This document shows, in pieces, positions 8,376 to 14,707 of a DNA stretch of 14,707 nucleotides. The notes beneath the pieces were generated by a model, which ran no database searches, had not been told where the DNA came from, and saw only the letters and a list, made by a program, of their open reading frames with translations. How positions within the stretch are numbered: position 1 is the first letter of the stretch; every line of letters begins with the position of its first letter. Made by a program: the position numbers and the translations under genes. The stretch comes from JAFASC01 sp036265935 (GTDB lineage Bacteria; Pseudomonadota; Alphaproteobacteria; Rhizobiales; Beijerinckiaceae), in NCBI GenBank assembly GCA_036265935.1, contig DATAOB010000083.1:1-14707 (forward strand). The letters are read 5' to 3'.

Positions 8376-9290
8376 ATGCACTCCAATCATCCCGTTCCAA
8401 GCGGATTGTGGCTGCCGCTGATCACGCCGTTTCGAGACGGCGTGCTGGATGAACGGTCGTTCCGGCGCTTGGTGAAGCACTATGCCGCGGAGCCCGTCGA
8501 CGGTTTCGTTCTCGGCGCGACGACCGGCGAGGGCCTGACGCTGGATGACCAGGAGGTCGAGCGACTGGTTGCGATCACCGCCGCCGAGATGGCGCGGGCG
8601 AGAAAGCAAATCCCGATCTACCTTGGACTGTGCGGCAGCAACACCAGAAAGGGTGTTGCCGAACTGGCGCGAACCGCTGCCTCGCCGATCGACGGGTATC
8701 TCGTCACCTGTCCGTATTACACGCGGCCGTCGCAGCACGGCCTCTATCGGCACTTCTCTACCCTGGCCGACAATGCCGCGCGCCCAATTCTTCTTTACGA
8801 CATTCCCTACCGAACCGGCGTCAATCTCAGCAACGAGGTGACGCTGCAGCTCGCCGAGCATTCGAACATCGTTGGCAAGAAGGATTGCTCGGCCGGTCCC
8901 ATTCAGTCCTTCGATCTGTTGCGCAGCCGGCCTGCGGGATTTGCGGTGCTGACGGGAGAGGACACGCTGTTCTACGGCGCGCTTATGCAGGGCGCCGACG
9001 GCGGCATTCTTGCCGCGGCGCATGTTGAGACCGCCGGCTTCGCATTGGTTCGCGAGCGCTTGCTTGCGGGCGATCAGTCCGGCGCACTCGCCGCGTGGAT
9101 GAGGCTCTTCGATCTCGCGCGACTGCTCTTCGCCGATCCCAATCCGGCGCCGATCAAGCATTGGCTCTGGCGCGCCAAGCTCATCGACAGCCCGGAAGTC
9201 CGCCTGCCGATGACGCCGGTTAGCGACACGCTTGCGGCGCGGATCGGGCTTGCGCTGGCGCAGACAAGTCGCGCAACGGCATGTGCGTGA
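8376..9290 (+). CDS. DapA/dihydrodipicolinate synthase-family lyase
   Basis: This is a 304-residue class I aldolase-fold enzyme. The key residues of E. coli DHDPS are present: T49/T50 in GATTGEG, the tyrosine pair in PYYTRPSQ (114-115), Y141 and R146 in YDIPYRTG, and the Schiff-base lysine K169 in VGKKDCS. The C-terminal part carries the usual helices and runs slightly past the E. coli enzyme. The set of residues is compatible with 4-hydroxy-tetrahydrodipicolinate synthase (pyruvate plus aspartate semialdehyde, lysine and peptidoglycan pathway). However, family members also include N-acetylneuraminate lyase and sugar-acid dehydratases, and genomes of this group often hold several paralogs, so the gene symbol is withheld. 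The ATG is preceded by AGGAGA at 8365-8370 with five bases of spacing. No other lysine gene is adjacent. It converges with the PIN-domain gene. Confidence 0.85.
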   Translation: MHSNHPVPSGLWLPLITPFRDGVLDERSFRRLVKHYAAEPVDGFVLGATTGEGLTLDDQEVERLVAITAAEMARARKQIPIYLGLCGSNTRKGVAELARTAASPIDGYLVTCPYYTRPSQHGLYRHFSTLADNAARPILLYDIPYRTGVNLSNEVTLQLAEHSNIVGKKDCSAGPIQSFDLLRSRPAGFAVLTGEDTLFYGALMQGADGGILAAAHVETAGFALVRERLLAGDQSGALAAWMRLFDLARLLFADPNPAPIKHWLWRAKLIDSPEVRLPMTPVSDTLAARIGLALAQTSRATACA

Positions 9291-9374
9291 CCTTACCCGG
9301 CCGATTGGCCTGCTCGTTTTGCGGTAGGCCGAACGCGCAGATTGCGGATGGGGAGCTGGGCTCGCAAGAGCATA

Positions 9375-9854
9375 TTAACGAACGGCTAGGAGCGCAGGTC
9401 TCCATAGTAGATCACATCCATAGCCTAGTGACTCGGCTCGAAGGGCAAGGTTCGCGTCTGCTGTTAAAAGCGTGCAGCGGATGCCAGCCCTTTCTAGGGT
9501 GCAGAAGTGTAGGCGCACCGCATCTGTCAGACCAAGTTCCTCGAACTCTTCGCGCTCGGCTCCATAGATACTTTCAATGGGGATTTCCGTCGTTGTTTGG
9601 ATCAAACGGCGCAGTTTTGCTTGCACTTCGCGGCGTGCCGGATTTTTGATGTGCCGCGAAAAGCTCGACACCTCCGTCAGAACATGGGGCACTAAGAGGA
9701 TGTCGGAAAACTGAGAAATCAATAAGGTAAGAAGATCAAGATCGCTGTCACTGTATTCGGCAAGTTTCTTGTGTTTGGCAATGTATTCTCGACTTGCTGT
9801 TCCTACGATAAGAAGCAACAAGAGATTGGAATCGACCACAACCGAATTGTTCAT
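9375..9854 (-). CDS. PIN-domain protein, probable ribonuclease toxin
   Basis: This 159-residue protein has a PIN-type nuclease layout. The first acidic residue is D8 in MNNSVVVDSNLLLLL, a central acidic helix follows (VPHVLTEVSSF), then the third acidic residue in GLTDAVRL and a late aspartate in LLTADANLA. PIN proteins of this kind are Mg-dependent RNases, often toxins of VapBC-like pairs. It is somewhat larger than a standard VapC (about 130 residues). The sequence is lower in GC and uses less biased codons than the flanking genes, which fits acquisition by transfer. Its ATG overlaps the stop of the gene upstream as ATGA (9851-9854), a sign of translational coupling to a partner that would be the antitoxin by position. 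All recognisable acidic motifs are present, so the enzyme looks intact. Assignment as a toxin rests on domain and context only. Confidence 0.75.
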   Translation of the reverse strand: MNNSVVVDSNLLLLLIVGTASREYIAKHKKLAEYSDSDLDLLTLLISQFSDILLVPHVLTEVSSFSRHIKNPARREVQAKLRRLIQTTTEIPIESIYGAEREEFEELGLTDAVRLHFCTLERAGIRCTLLTADANLALRAESLGYGCDLLWRPALLAVR

Positions 9855-10142
9855 TCGCTGAATTCCATCTTAGGACGATCCTTCATGGATATGACCTTCC
9901 CATCGTCTGATATGCTAATAACCTTGTAGGCACGCTTCAGCGGAGTGATGCCGCCCAAGTTTTCGAGCACTTCCTGCGCTCTAGTGCGTGGAGTATTCCA
10001 AGAGCGCGAAAACCCCAGCGTAATGTTGGCCCGCATCTTCTTGGTATTCCGTCTCTTCGAGACCAAGATTGGAGACATTCTCTTCCGAGTAGACTTGCTC
10101 CCCATATTCCTTAGCTTTTGAGATGGCCTCTTGGACATCCAC
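9851..10142 (-). pseudogene. partner (putative antitoxin) of the PIN gene, interrupted by a +1 frameshift
   Basis: Two overlapping minus-strand frames together give one coherent protein of about 97 residues. The first half begins at GTG 10142 with MDVQEAISKAKEYGEQVYSE, continues ENVSNLGLEETEYQEDAG, and would stop at TAG 9981-9983 after 53 codons. The second half, in the next frame, reads NITLGFSRSWN, then LKRAYKVISISDDGKVISMK, and ends in the TGA that overlaps the PIN start. Read on in the wrong frame, each half turns unnatural: the upstream part of the second frame is almost all Lys/Arg/Ser. The frame change lies near 10025-10035 and needs one base skipped, meaning one extra or two missing bases. 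GGAG at 10150-10153 sits seven bases before the GTG and a TATACT box is at 10162-10167, supporting this start. The fold resembles small alpha/beta antitoxin-like partners I cannot name. A decayed gene, an assembly error or true frameshifting are all possible. Confidence 0.55.
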
Positions 10143-10161
10143 AGCTCTTCTCCATCCAGGT

Positions 10162-10167
10162 AGTATA
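10162..10167 (-). promoter_or_regulatory. candidate -10 box for the PIN two-gene unit
   Basis: On the minus strand this reads TATACT, five of six matches to the sigma-70 -10 consensus. It lies about 20 bases before the GTG at 10142, with the GGAG ribosome-binding site between. The -35 is poor: TTAAGG lies 19 bases upstream, longer than the usual spacer. Position and order support a real promoter, but only weakly. Confidence 0.3.
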
Positions 10168-10273
10168 GGCGATTGGCGCCTTTCGGCCTTAACGAGGTTG
10201 AGTCTGGGGTGTTCCCATCCGATTGGGCAACAGAGAGCTTTCCGGACCCCCTAGCGCCCGCCCTTTTCTGAAG

Positions 10274-10279
10274 TAGAAT
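10274..10279 (+). promoter_or_regulatory. candidate -10 box for the coxG-S-L-M operon
   Basis: TAGAAT matches five of six bases of the -10 consensus and sits about 60 bases before the coxG ATG. This is in the 197-base divergent gap shared with the PIN unit. I see no good -35 at 16-18 bases upstream, so an activator-dependent promoter or a chance match are both possible. Confidence 0.22.
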
Positions 10280-10339
10280 GGATCGAAACAGGGCCTCGCC
10301 GATGAGCGGGGCTGCGTACGCGTCTGGGAGAGCCGCCTT

Positions 10340-10801
10340 ATGGCGATGACAATGAAGGGCGAAGTCGAGCTGCCGGCCGACCGCGAAACGGTGTGGGCGA
10401 AGCTCAACGATCCCGAAGTGCTGAAAGTCTGCATTCCCGGCTGCCAGAGCCTGGAAAAGACTGCCGACAATGAGATGCAGGCGGTTGCGAAGGTGAAGGT
10501 CGGTCCGGTCTCGGCGACGTTCAAAGGCAAGGTGACCTTGAGCGATATCGACCCGCCGAACGGCTATCGCATTTCCGGGGAGGGCCAGGGCGGCATTGCC
10601 GGGTTCGCCAAAGGCGGTGCCCGCGTAGCGCTGACGACGGCCGATGCCGGCACAAAACTCAGCTACGATGTCGAGGCGCAGGTCGGTGGCAAGATCGCGC
10701 AACTCGGATCGCGCATGATCGACGGCGTCGCCAAGAAAATGGCCGACCAATTCTTCTCGAATTTCGCCGAGGCTGTATCCCCGTCGGCAACGGCGATCTG
10801 A
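10340..10801 (+). CDS. coxG: CoxG-type accessory protein of a molybdenum hydroxylase (SRPBCC fold)
   Basis: This 153-residue protein of the CoxG/SRPBCC (START-like) family has the hallmark start MKGEVELPADRETVWAKLND, then PGCQSLEK, KVKVGPVSATFKGKV and GGKIAQLGSRMIDGVAKKMA. In CO-oxidising bacteria CoxG has been linked to attaching CO dehydrogenase to the membrane and to quinone handling. The family binds hydrophobic ligands in a deep pocket. This copy ends soon after the core domain and lacks the long C-terminal tail with a membrane anchor seen in larger CoxG proteins, so it is probably soluble. It leads the operon, 23 bases before the Fe-S subunit gene, instead of lying downstream as in the Oligotropha (Afipia) coxMSLDEFG order. 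GGGAG at 10326-10330, nine bases ahead, favours the ATG at 10340; in-frame ATGs at 10346 and 10352 are alternatives. Confidence 0.9.
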   Translation: MAMTMKGEVELPADRETVWAKLNDPEVLKVCIPGCQSLEKTADNEMQAVAKVKVGPVSATFKGKVTLSDIDPPNGYRISGEGQGGIAGFAKGGARVALTTADAGTKLSYDVEAQVGGKIAQLGSRMIDGVAKKMADQFFSNFAEAVSPSATAI

Positions 10802-10824
10802 ACTCAGGATTATCCGGAGGAAAC

Positions 10825-11319
10825 ATGCCAACAGTATCGATGAATGTGAACGGCCGTCAGCGCTCGGCGGATATCGATCCGCGCACGCTGCTCGTTCAGT
10901 TCCTGCGCGAGAATCTGCGCCTCACCGGCACGCATGTCGGCTGCGACACGAGCCAATGCGGCGCCTGTGTCGTGCAGATCGATGGCGAGGCGGTGAAGGC
11001 CTGCACGGTGCTGGCGCTCTCGTGCGACGGCTCAAACGTGCTGACGATCGAGGGCCTTGCCAATGGCAACGAGCTGCATCCGATGCAGGAAGCTTTCCGC
11101 GAGCATCATGGGCTGCAATGCGGCTTCTGCACGCCGGGCATGATCATGACTGCGGTCGATCTCGTGCGCCGCAAGGGCAACAATCTCGACGAGAAGACGA
11201 TCCGGGAGGAGCTCGAAGGCAATCTCTGCCGCTGCACCGGCTACCACAATATCGTGAAAGCGATCGCCGCTGGCGCGCGCAACATGGCGAGCATGCCACA
11301 GAGCAAAGCTGCGGAATAA
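10825..11319 (+). CDS. coxS: molybdenum hydroxylase [2Fe-2S] small subunit (CoxS-like)
   Basis: This is a 164-residue iron-sulfur subunit. The N-terminal plant-type ferredoxin domain carries C40, C45, C48 and C60 (GCDTSQCGAC and KACTV). The C-terminal helical domain binds the second [2Fe-2S] cluster through C99, C102, C135 and C137 (CGFCTPGM and NLCRCTGYHNIVKAI). All eight ligands are present. It passes electrons from the molybdenum centre of the large subunit to FAD in the medium subunit, in the (LMS)2 enzymes of the xanthine oxidase/CO dehydrogenase family. GGAGG (10816-10820) lies four bases before the ATG. The 27-base gap to coxL and the co-directional layout indicate one operon. The small subunit does not tell the substrate; see the large subunit. 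Confidence 0.95.
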   Translation: MPTVSMNVNGRQRSADIDPRTLLVQFLRENLRLTGTHVGCDTSQCGACVVQIDGEAVKACTVLALSCDGSNVLTIEGLANGNELHPMQEAFREHHGLQCGFCTPGMIMTAVDLVRRKGNNLDEKTIREELEGNLCRCTGYHNIVKAIAAGARNMASMPQSKAAE

Positions 11320-11346
11320 GCGGCTTACAGGTTTAGGGAGGTCAGG

Positions 11347-13707
11347 ATGGGCGCGACAGGAATCGGCGCAGCGATACCGCGTAAGGAAGATCACCGTTTC
11401 GTCACCGGCAAGGGCCGCTATGTCGACGATATCAATCGGCCCGGCCAGGCCTATGCCTTTTTCCTGCGCTCCCCGCATGCGCATGCGAAAATCAACAGCA
11501 TCGACACGAAGGCAGCCGAGAGCGCGCCGGGCGTCGTCGCGGTTTACACCGGCGACGATATTGCGGCCGATAAGGTCGGCGGACTGATCTGCGGTTGGCT
11601 GATCCATTCCAAGGACGGCTCGCCGATGAATGCCGGTCCGCATCCGGCGCTGGCGCAGGGGAAAGTGCGCTATGTCGGCGACCACGTCGCCGTGGTCATC
11701 GCCGATACGCTGGCGCAGGCGCGGGACGCTGCCGAAAAGATCGAAGTCGATTACGAGGTGCTGCCGGCGGTCGTCGATCTCGCCAATGCGCAGTCGGGCA
11801 CGCAGATCCATGACGTCGCCCCGAACAATGTCGTCTACGACTGGCATCTCGGCGACAAAGCCGCCGTCGACAAGGCGTTCGCATCGGCGAAGCACGTGAC
11901 CAAGCTCGAACTCGTCAACAATCGTCTCGTGCCGAATCCGATGGAGCCGCGCGCCGCGGTCGGCGAATACGAGGAGGGCACGGATTCGCTGGTCCTTTAT
12001 ACGACGAGTCAAAACCCGCATGTCGCGCGGCTGGTTCTGTCCGCCTTCATCGGACTCGCACCGGAGCACAAATTCCGCGTCATCGCGCCAGATGTCGGCG
12101 GCGGCTTCGGCTCGAAAATCTTCATCTATGCCGAAGAGACGGTCTGCGTTTGGGCGGCGCGGAAGATCAGGCGCCCGGTCAAATGGAATTGCGATCGCAC
12201 CGAAGCATTTCTCTGCGATGCGCATGGCCGCGATCACGTCACCCATGCCGAACTTGCAACCGACGCCGACGGCAAGATCACGGCGCTTCGCGTCAGCACC
12301 AAAGCCAATCTCGGGGCTTATCTCTCGACGTTCGCCTCGTCGGTGCCGACCTATCTCTATGTGCCGCTGCTCTCAGGGCAGTACAACATCCCGGCGATCT
12401 ACGGCGAGGTGATGGCGCTTTATACGAACACCGCACCCGTCGACGCCTATCGCGGCGCCGGACGGCCGGAAGCGACATTCGTCATCGAGCGGATTGTCGA
12501 GATGGCGGCGCGCGAACTCGGCATGGATCCGGCCGAGTTCCGGCGCAAGAATTTCGTCACGCAATTCCCGCATCAGACGCCGGTCATCATGTGCTACGAC
12601 ACCGGCGATTATGACGCGTCGCTGAAGAAGGCGCAGGAAATCCACGACACGGCGGGTTTTCCGAGCCGCAAAGCGCAAAGCGAGTCGCAGGGCAAGCTGC
12701 GCGGTCTCGGCTATTCCGCCTATATCGAAGCGTGCGGCATCGCGCCGTCGGCGGCGGTCGGCTCGCTCGGCGCCGGCGTCGGTTTATGGGAATCCGCCGA
12801 AGTGCGCGTCAATCCGATCGGCACGGTCGAGATTCTGACGGGGTCGCATTCGCACGGGCAGGGGCACGAGACGACCTTCGCACAACTTGTGTCGGATCGT
12901 CTCGGCATTCCCATCGACAACGTCTCGATCGTGCACGGCGATACCGACAAAGTGCAAATGGGCATGGGCACATACGGCTCGCGCTCCGGCGCCGTTGGGA
13001 TGTCGGCGATCTTCAAGGCGCTCGAAAAGGTCGAGGCGAAGGCGAAGAAGGTCGCCGCGCATGTGCTCGAGGCAGCCGAAGGCGATATCGAGTTCAAGGA
13101 CGGCAAGTTCACCGTCAAGGGTACCGACAAAAACGCCGACTGGGGCACGATCGCGCTGCAGGCCTATATCGCGCACAAATTCAACGGCCAGGAACTCGAA
13201 CCAGGCCTGAAGGAAAGCGCGTTCTGGGACCCGACGAACTTCACCTTCCCAGCGGGCGTGCATATCTGCGAGCTCGAAGTCGATCCGGCAACGGGTTTGA
13301 CGACCATCGAAAAATGGACCGCGGTCGATGATTTCGGCAATCTCATCAATCCGATGATCGTCGAAGGCCAGGTGCATGGCGGCATCGCGCAGGGCGTCGG
13401 CCAGGCGCTGCTCGAAGGCGCGATCTACAACGACGAGGGACAGCTGATCACCGCGAGCTTCATGGATTATTGCATGCCGCGCGCGGGTGACGTGCCGTCA
13501 TACTCGGTCGGCATGACAACGACGCCGTGTCCCTCAAATCCGCTCGGCATCAAAGGCTGTGGCGAGGCCGGCGCGATCGCTTCGCCGCCGGCGGTGATCA
13601 ATGCGCTGACCAATGCGGTCGGCCACGAGAACCTGCAAATGCCGGCGACGCCGGAACGGGTCTGGAAAGCTGCGCAAGGCGCGCGCCTGCGCATGGCCGC
13701 GGAATAG
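11347..13707 (+). CDS. coxL: molybdenum hydroxylase large subunit, form II CoxL-like
   Basis: This 786-residue molybdopterin-binding subunit is of the xanthine dehydrogenase/CO dehydrogenase family. Landmarks are the opening IPRKEDHRFVTGKGRYVDDI, PDVGGGFGSK (249-257), the active-site loop AYRGAGR (367-373), the cofactor motif HSHGQGHET (501-509) and the catalytic glutamate E740 in GIKGCGEAG. Cofactor is by family molybdopterin cytosine dinucleotide. AYRGAGR is the form II signature. Proven CO dehydrogenases (form I) have AYXCSFR, whose cysteine carries the Mo-S-Cu centre; no cysteine is present in this loop. The gene is therefore named by family only, and the substrate may be another aldehyde, heterocycle or small molecule. 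Gene order S-L-M agrees with form II. AGGGAGG at about 11335-11341 precedes the ATG. No maturation genes (coxD, E, F or MocA-like) lie inside the window. Confidence 0.93.
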   Translation: MGATGIGAAIPRKEDHRFVTGKGRYVDDINRPGQAYAFFLRSPHAHAKINSIDTKAAESAPGVVAVYTGDDIAADKVGGLICGWLIHSKDGSPMNAGPHPALAQGKVRYVGDHVAVVIADTLAQARDAAEKIEVDYEVLPAVVDLANAQSGTQIHDVAPNNVVYDWHLGDKAAVDKAFASAKHVTKLELVNNRLVPNPMEPRAAVGEYEEGTDSLVLYTTSQNPHVARLVLSAFIGLAPEHKFRVIAPDVGGGFGSKIFIYAEETVCVWAARKIRRPVKWNCDRTEAFLCDAHGRDHVTHAELATDADGKITALRVSTKANLGAYLSTFASSVPTYLYVPLLSGQYNIPAIYGEVMALYTNTAPVDAYRGAGRPEATFVIERIVEMAARELGMDPAEFRRKNFVTQFPHQTPVIMCYDTGDYDASLKKAQEIHDTAGFPSRKAQSESQGKLRGLGYSAYIEACGIAPSAAVGSLGAGVGLWESAEVRVNPIGTVEILTGSHSHGQGHETTFAQLVSDRLGIPIDNVSIVHGDTDKVQMGMGTYGSRSGAVGMSAIFKALEKVEAKAKKVAAHVLEAAEGDIEFKDGKFTVKGTDKNADWGTIALQAYIAHKFNGQELEPGLKESAFWDPTNFTFPAGVHICELEVDPATGLTTIEKWTAVDDFGNLINPMIVEGQVHGGIAQGVGQALLEGAIYNDEGQLITASFMDYCMPRAGDVPSYSVGMTTTPCPSNPLGIKGCGEAGAIASPPAVINALTNAVGHENLQMPATPERVWKAAQGARLRMAAE

Positions 13708-13717
13708 GGAGCGATAG

Positions 13718-14512
13718 ATGTACGCCTTCACCCACCATTCGGCATCGAGCGTATCCGACGCGGTGTCGAAACTCGGCGCCAATGAGGACGCGAAATTCCT
13801 GGCCGGCGGCCAGACGCTGTTGCCGACGATGAAGCAGCGGCTCGCCGCGCCGCCGCATCTCATCGATCTCGGCAAGGTCAAGGAATTGCGCGGCATTGAA
13901 CTGCAAGGCGACAAGCTCGTCATCAAAGCGATGTCCCGGCATTACGATGTTGCGACGTCGGATGTCGTGAAGAATTTCCAGCCCGGTCTTGCCGAGCTCG
14001 CCGGACTGATCGGCGATCCCGCCGTGCGCCATCGCGGCACGATCGGTGGCTCGATTGCCAACAACGATCCGGCGGCTGATTATCCCGCCGCGTGCCTCGC
14101 GCTCGGCGCGACGATCGTCACCAACAAGCGCAAGCTCGCGGCGGAAGAATTCTTCACCGGGCTGTTTTCGACCGCGCTCGAAGATAATGAGATGGTCACT
14201 GCCGTCGAATTCCCGAAAGCCGACAAGTTCAAGTACATGAAGTTCCGCAATCCCGCCTCGCGTTACGCGATGGTCGGCGTTGCCGTCGCGAAGACCGGCG
14301 GCACGGTGCGCGTAGCGGTGACCGGCGCAGGTTCCGATGGCGTGTTCCGCTGGAAAGCGGCGGAGGAGAAGCTATCGCAAAACTTTGACAAGAGCGCGCT
14401 CGAAGGATTGAGCATCGACCCGAGCACGCTCAACGGCGACATTCACGGCTCGCGCGAATACCGCGCGCATCTGATCGGCGTAATGGCGAAACGCGCGGTG
14501 GCGGCGGCCTAA
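13718..14512 (+). CDS. coxM: molybdenum hydroxylase FAD-binding medium subunit (CoxM-like)
   Basis: This 264-residue flavoprotein subunit is of the FAD_binding_5/CO_deh_flav_C type. The FAD-binding motifs of the family are present: AGGQTLLP (29-36) and TIGGSIANNDPAADYP (108-123). The C-terminal domain begins around FKYMKFRNPASRYAMVGVAVA. It takes electrons from the Fe-S subunit and hands them to an acceptor, probably the quinone pool. The gene follows coxL after ten bases, with AGGGAG at 13706-13711 before the ATG, so it is translated from the same message. It closes the visible cluster: after its stop there is a gap of 127 bases and a new gene with its own promoter-like sequence. No clear terminator follows. 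Confidence 0.93.
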   Translation: MYAFTHHSASSVSDAVSKLGANEDAKFLAGGQTLLPTMKQRLAAPPHLIDLGKVKELRGIELQGDKLVIKAMSRHYDVATSDVVKNFQPGLAELAGLIGDPAVRHRGTIGGSIANNDPAADYPAACLALGATIVTNKRKLAAEEFFTGLFSTALEDNEMVTAVEFPKADKFKYMKFRNPASRYAMVGVAVAKTGGTVRVAVTGAGSDGVFRWKAAEEKLSQNFDKSALEGLSIDPSTLNGDIHGSREYRAHLIGVMAKRAVAAA

Positions 14513-14575
14513 GCAACAGGCTCGGAAAAAACCTCGGCCGGCATAGGCGAGCTCTCCCGAGAGCGCCGCCTTGAG

Positions 14576-14603
14576 TTGACGGCGCGTATCGCGCGCCTAG
14601 TCT
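14576..14603 (+). promoter_or_regulatory. candidate promoter with an inverted repeat in its spacer
   Basis: TTGACG (14576-14581) is a good -35. TAGTCT (14598-14603), 16 bases on, is a mediocre -10. The spacer is nearly filled by the inverted repeat GGCGCG (14581-14586) / CGCGCC (14592-14597) around five bases, a position where a repressor would block RNA polymerase. The next start codon is at 14640. The repeat is made only of G and C, so chance cannot be excluded in this GC-rich genome. Confidence 0.4.
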
Positions 14604-14639
14604 CTGGTTAGGACGCTCCGTCCTTCCGAGGGCCTCACT

Positions 14640-14707
14640 ATGTCGGTTCGGCTGTCTTCTGTCTTACATGCGATGAGTTTCTCCTGCGCGCTTGCGGCCG
14701 GTGCCGC
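14640..14707 (+). CDS. N-terminal fragment of an exported protein (continues past the window)
   Basis: From ATG 14640 the frame is open to the window end and gives 22 residues, MSVRLSSVLHAMSFSCALAA and GA. This looks like a signal peptide: a short basic start followed by a hydrophobic Ala/Leu-rich stretch. The cysteine at residue 16 is not in a clear lipobox. A promoter-like sequence lies 40-60 bases upstream, which suggests the gene is transcribed separately from the cox genes. Function cannot be told from so little. Confidence 0.5.
   Translation, partial: MSVRLSSVLHAMSFSCALAAGA

Noticed and set aside
9291..9374. A bidirectional terminator between the lyase gene and the convergent PIN gene
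   Set aside because: Only four-base stems (GGCC...GGCC, GCCT...AGGC) with no T-tract on either side.
9851..10831. A 326-residue minus-strand frame covering the PIN partner and all of coxG
   Set aside because: Its first half is antisense to the well-supported coxG gene. Only the last 58 or so residues look like real protein, and they are explained by the frameshifted partner gene.
11032..12246. A 404-residue open frame antisense to coxS and coxL
   Set aside because: Both plus-strand genes are certain by motif. The reverse frame is a codon-bias shadow.
11347..13707. Calling the enzyme a true (form I) aerobic CO dehydrogenase
   Set aside because: The active-site loop is AYRGAGR, without the copper-binding cysteine of form I.

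Overview
The window looks like chromosomal DNA of a GC-rich alphaproteobacterium. It most resembles the Bradyrhizobium/Rhodopseudomonas side of the Hyphomicrobiales (Rhizobiales). The grounds are strong G/C-ending codon use, a short CoxG followed by coxS-L-M, a GGVAHDFNN hybrid kinase, and an IS481-type transposase remnant. The genus is an inference; no rRNA, tRNA or marker gene is present.

Layout. 1-560: the 3' end of an IS481-type transposase runs directly into a small exported protein of unknown function. 566-1330 (minus): a short-chain dehydrogenase of the type II 3-hydroxyacyl-CoA dehydrogenase kind, divergent from 1400-3445, a full-length glutamine-dependent NAD+ synthetase. 3446-3908: a 463-base gap without a credible gene. 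3909-4688: an orphan ModA-like periplasmic binding protein with visibly lower GC than its neighbours. 4837-6027: a group A FAD monooxygenase. 6171-8147: a cytoplasmic hybrid histidine kinase (PAS-PAS-HisKA-HATPase-REC) whose two PAS domains are a recent tandem duplication. 8148-8375: a short leader-like region with inverted repeats, a 24-codon ORF and a clear intrinsic terminator. 8376-9290: a DapA/DHDPS-family lyase. 9375-10142 (minus): a two-gene, AT-richer islet with a PIN-domain protein and, overlapping it by ATGA, an upstream partner that appears broken by a +1 frameshift. 10340-14512: a co-directional operon coxG-coxS-coxL-coxM. From 14640 a further gene with a signal peptide begins and leaves the window.

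The last operon encodes a complete molybdenum hydroxylase: an Fe-S subunit, a Mo subunit and a FAD subunit, with a CoxG accessory protein. The large subunit carries AYRGAGR, the form II signature, rather than the AYXCSFR of proven form I CO dehydrogenases. The natural substrate is therefore open. The upstream genes are mostly single-gene units of general metabolism or sensing and share no obvious pathway.

I found no CRISPR array, no prophage and no clearly new multi-gene system. The most unusual items are the frameshifted partner of the PIN gene, the possible attenuator-like leader before the DapA-family gene, and the duplicated PAS sensor.
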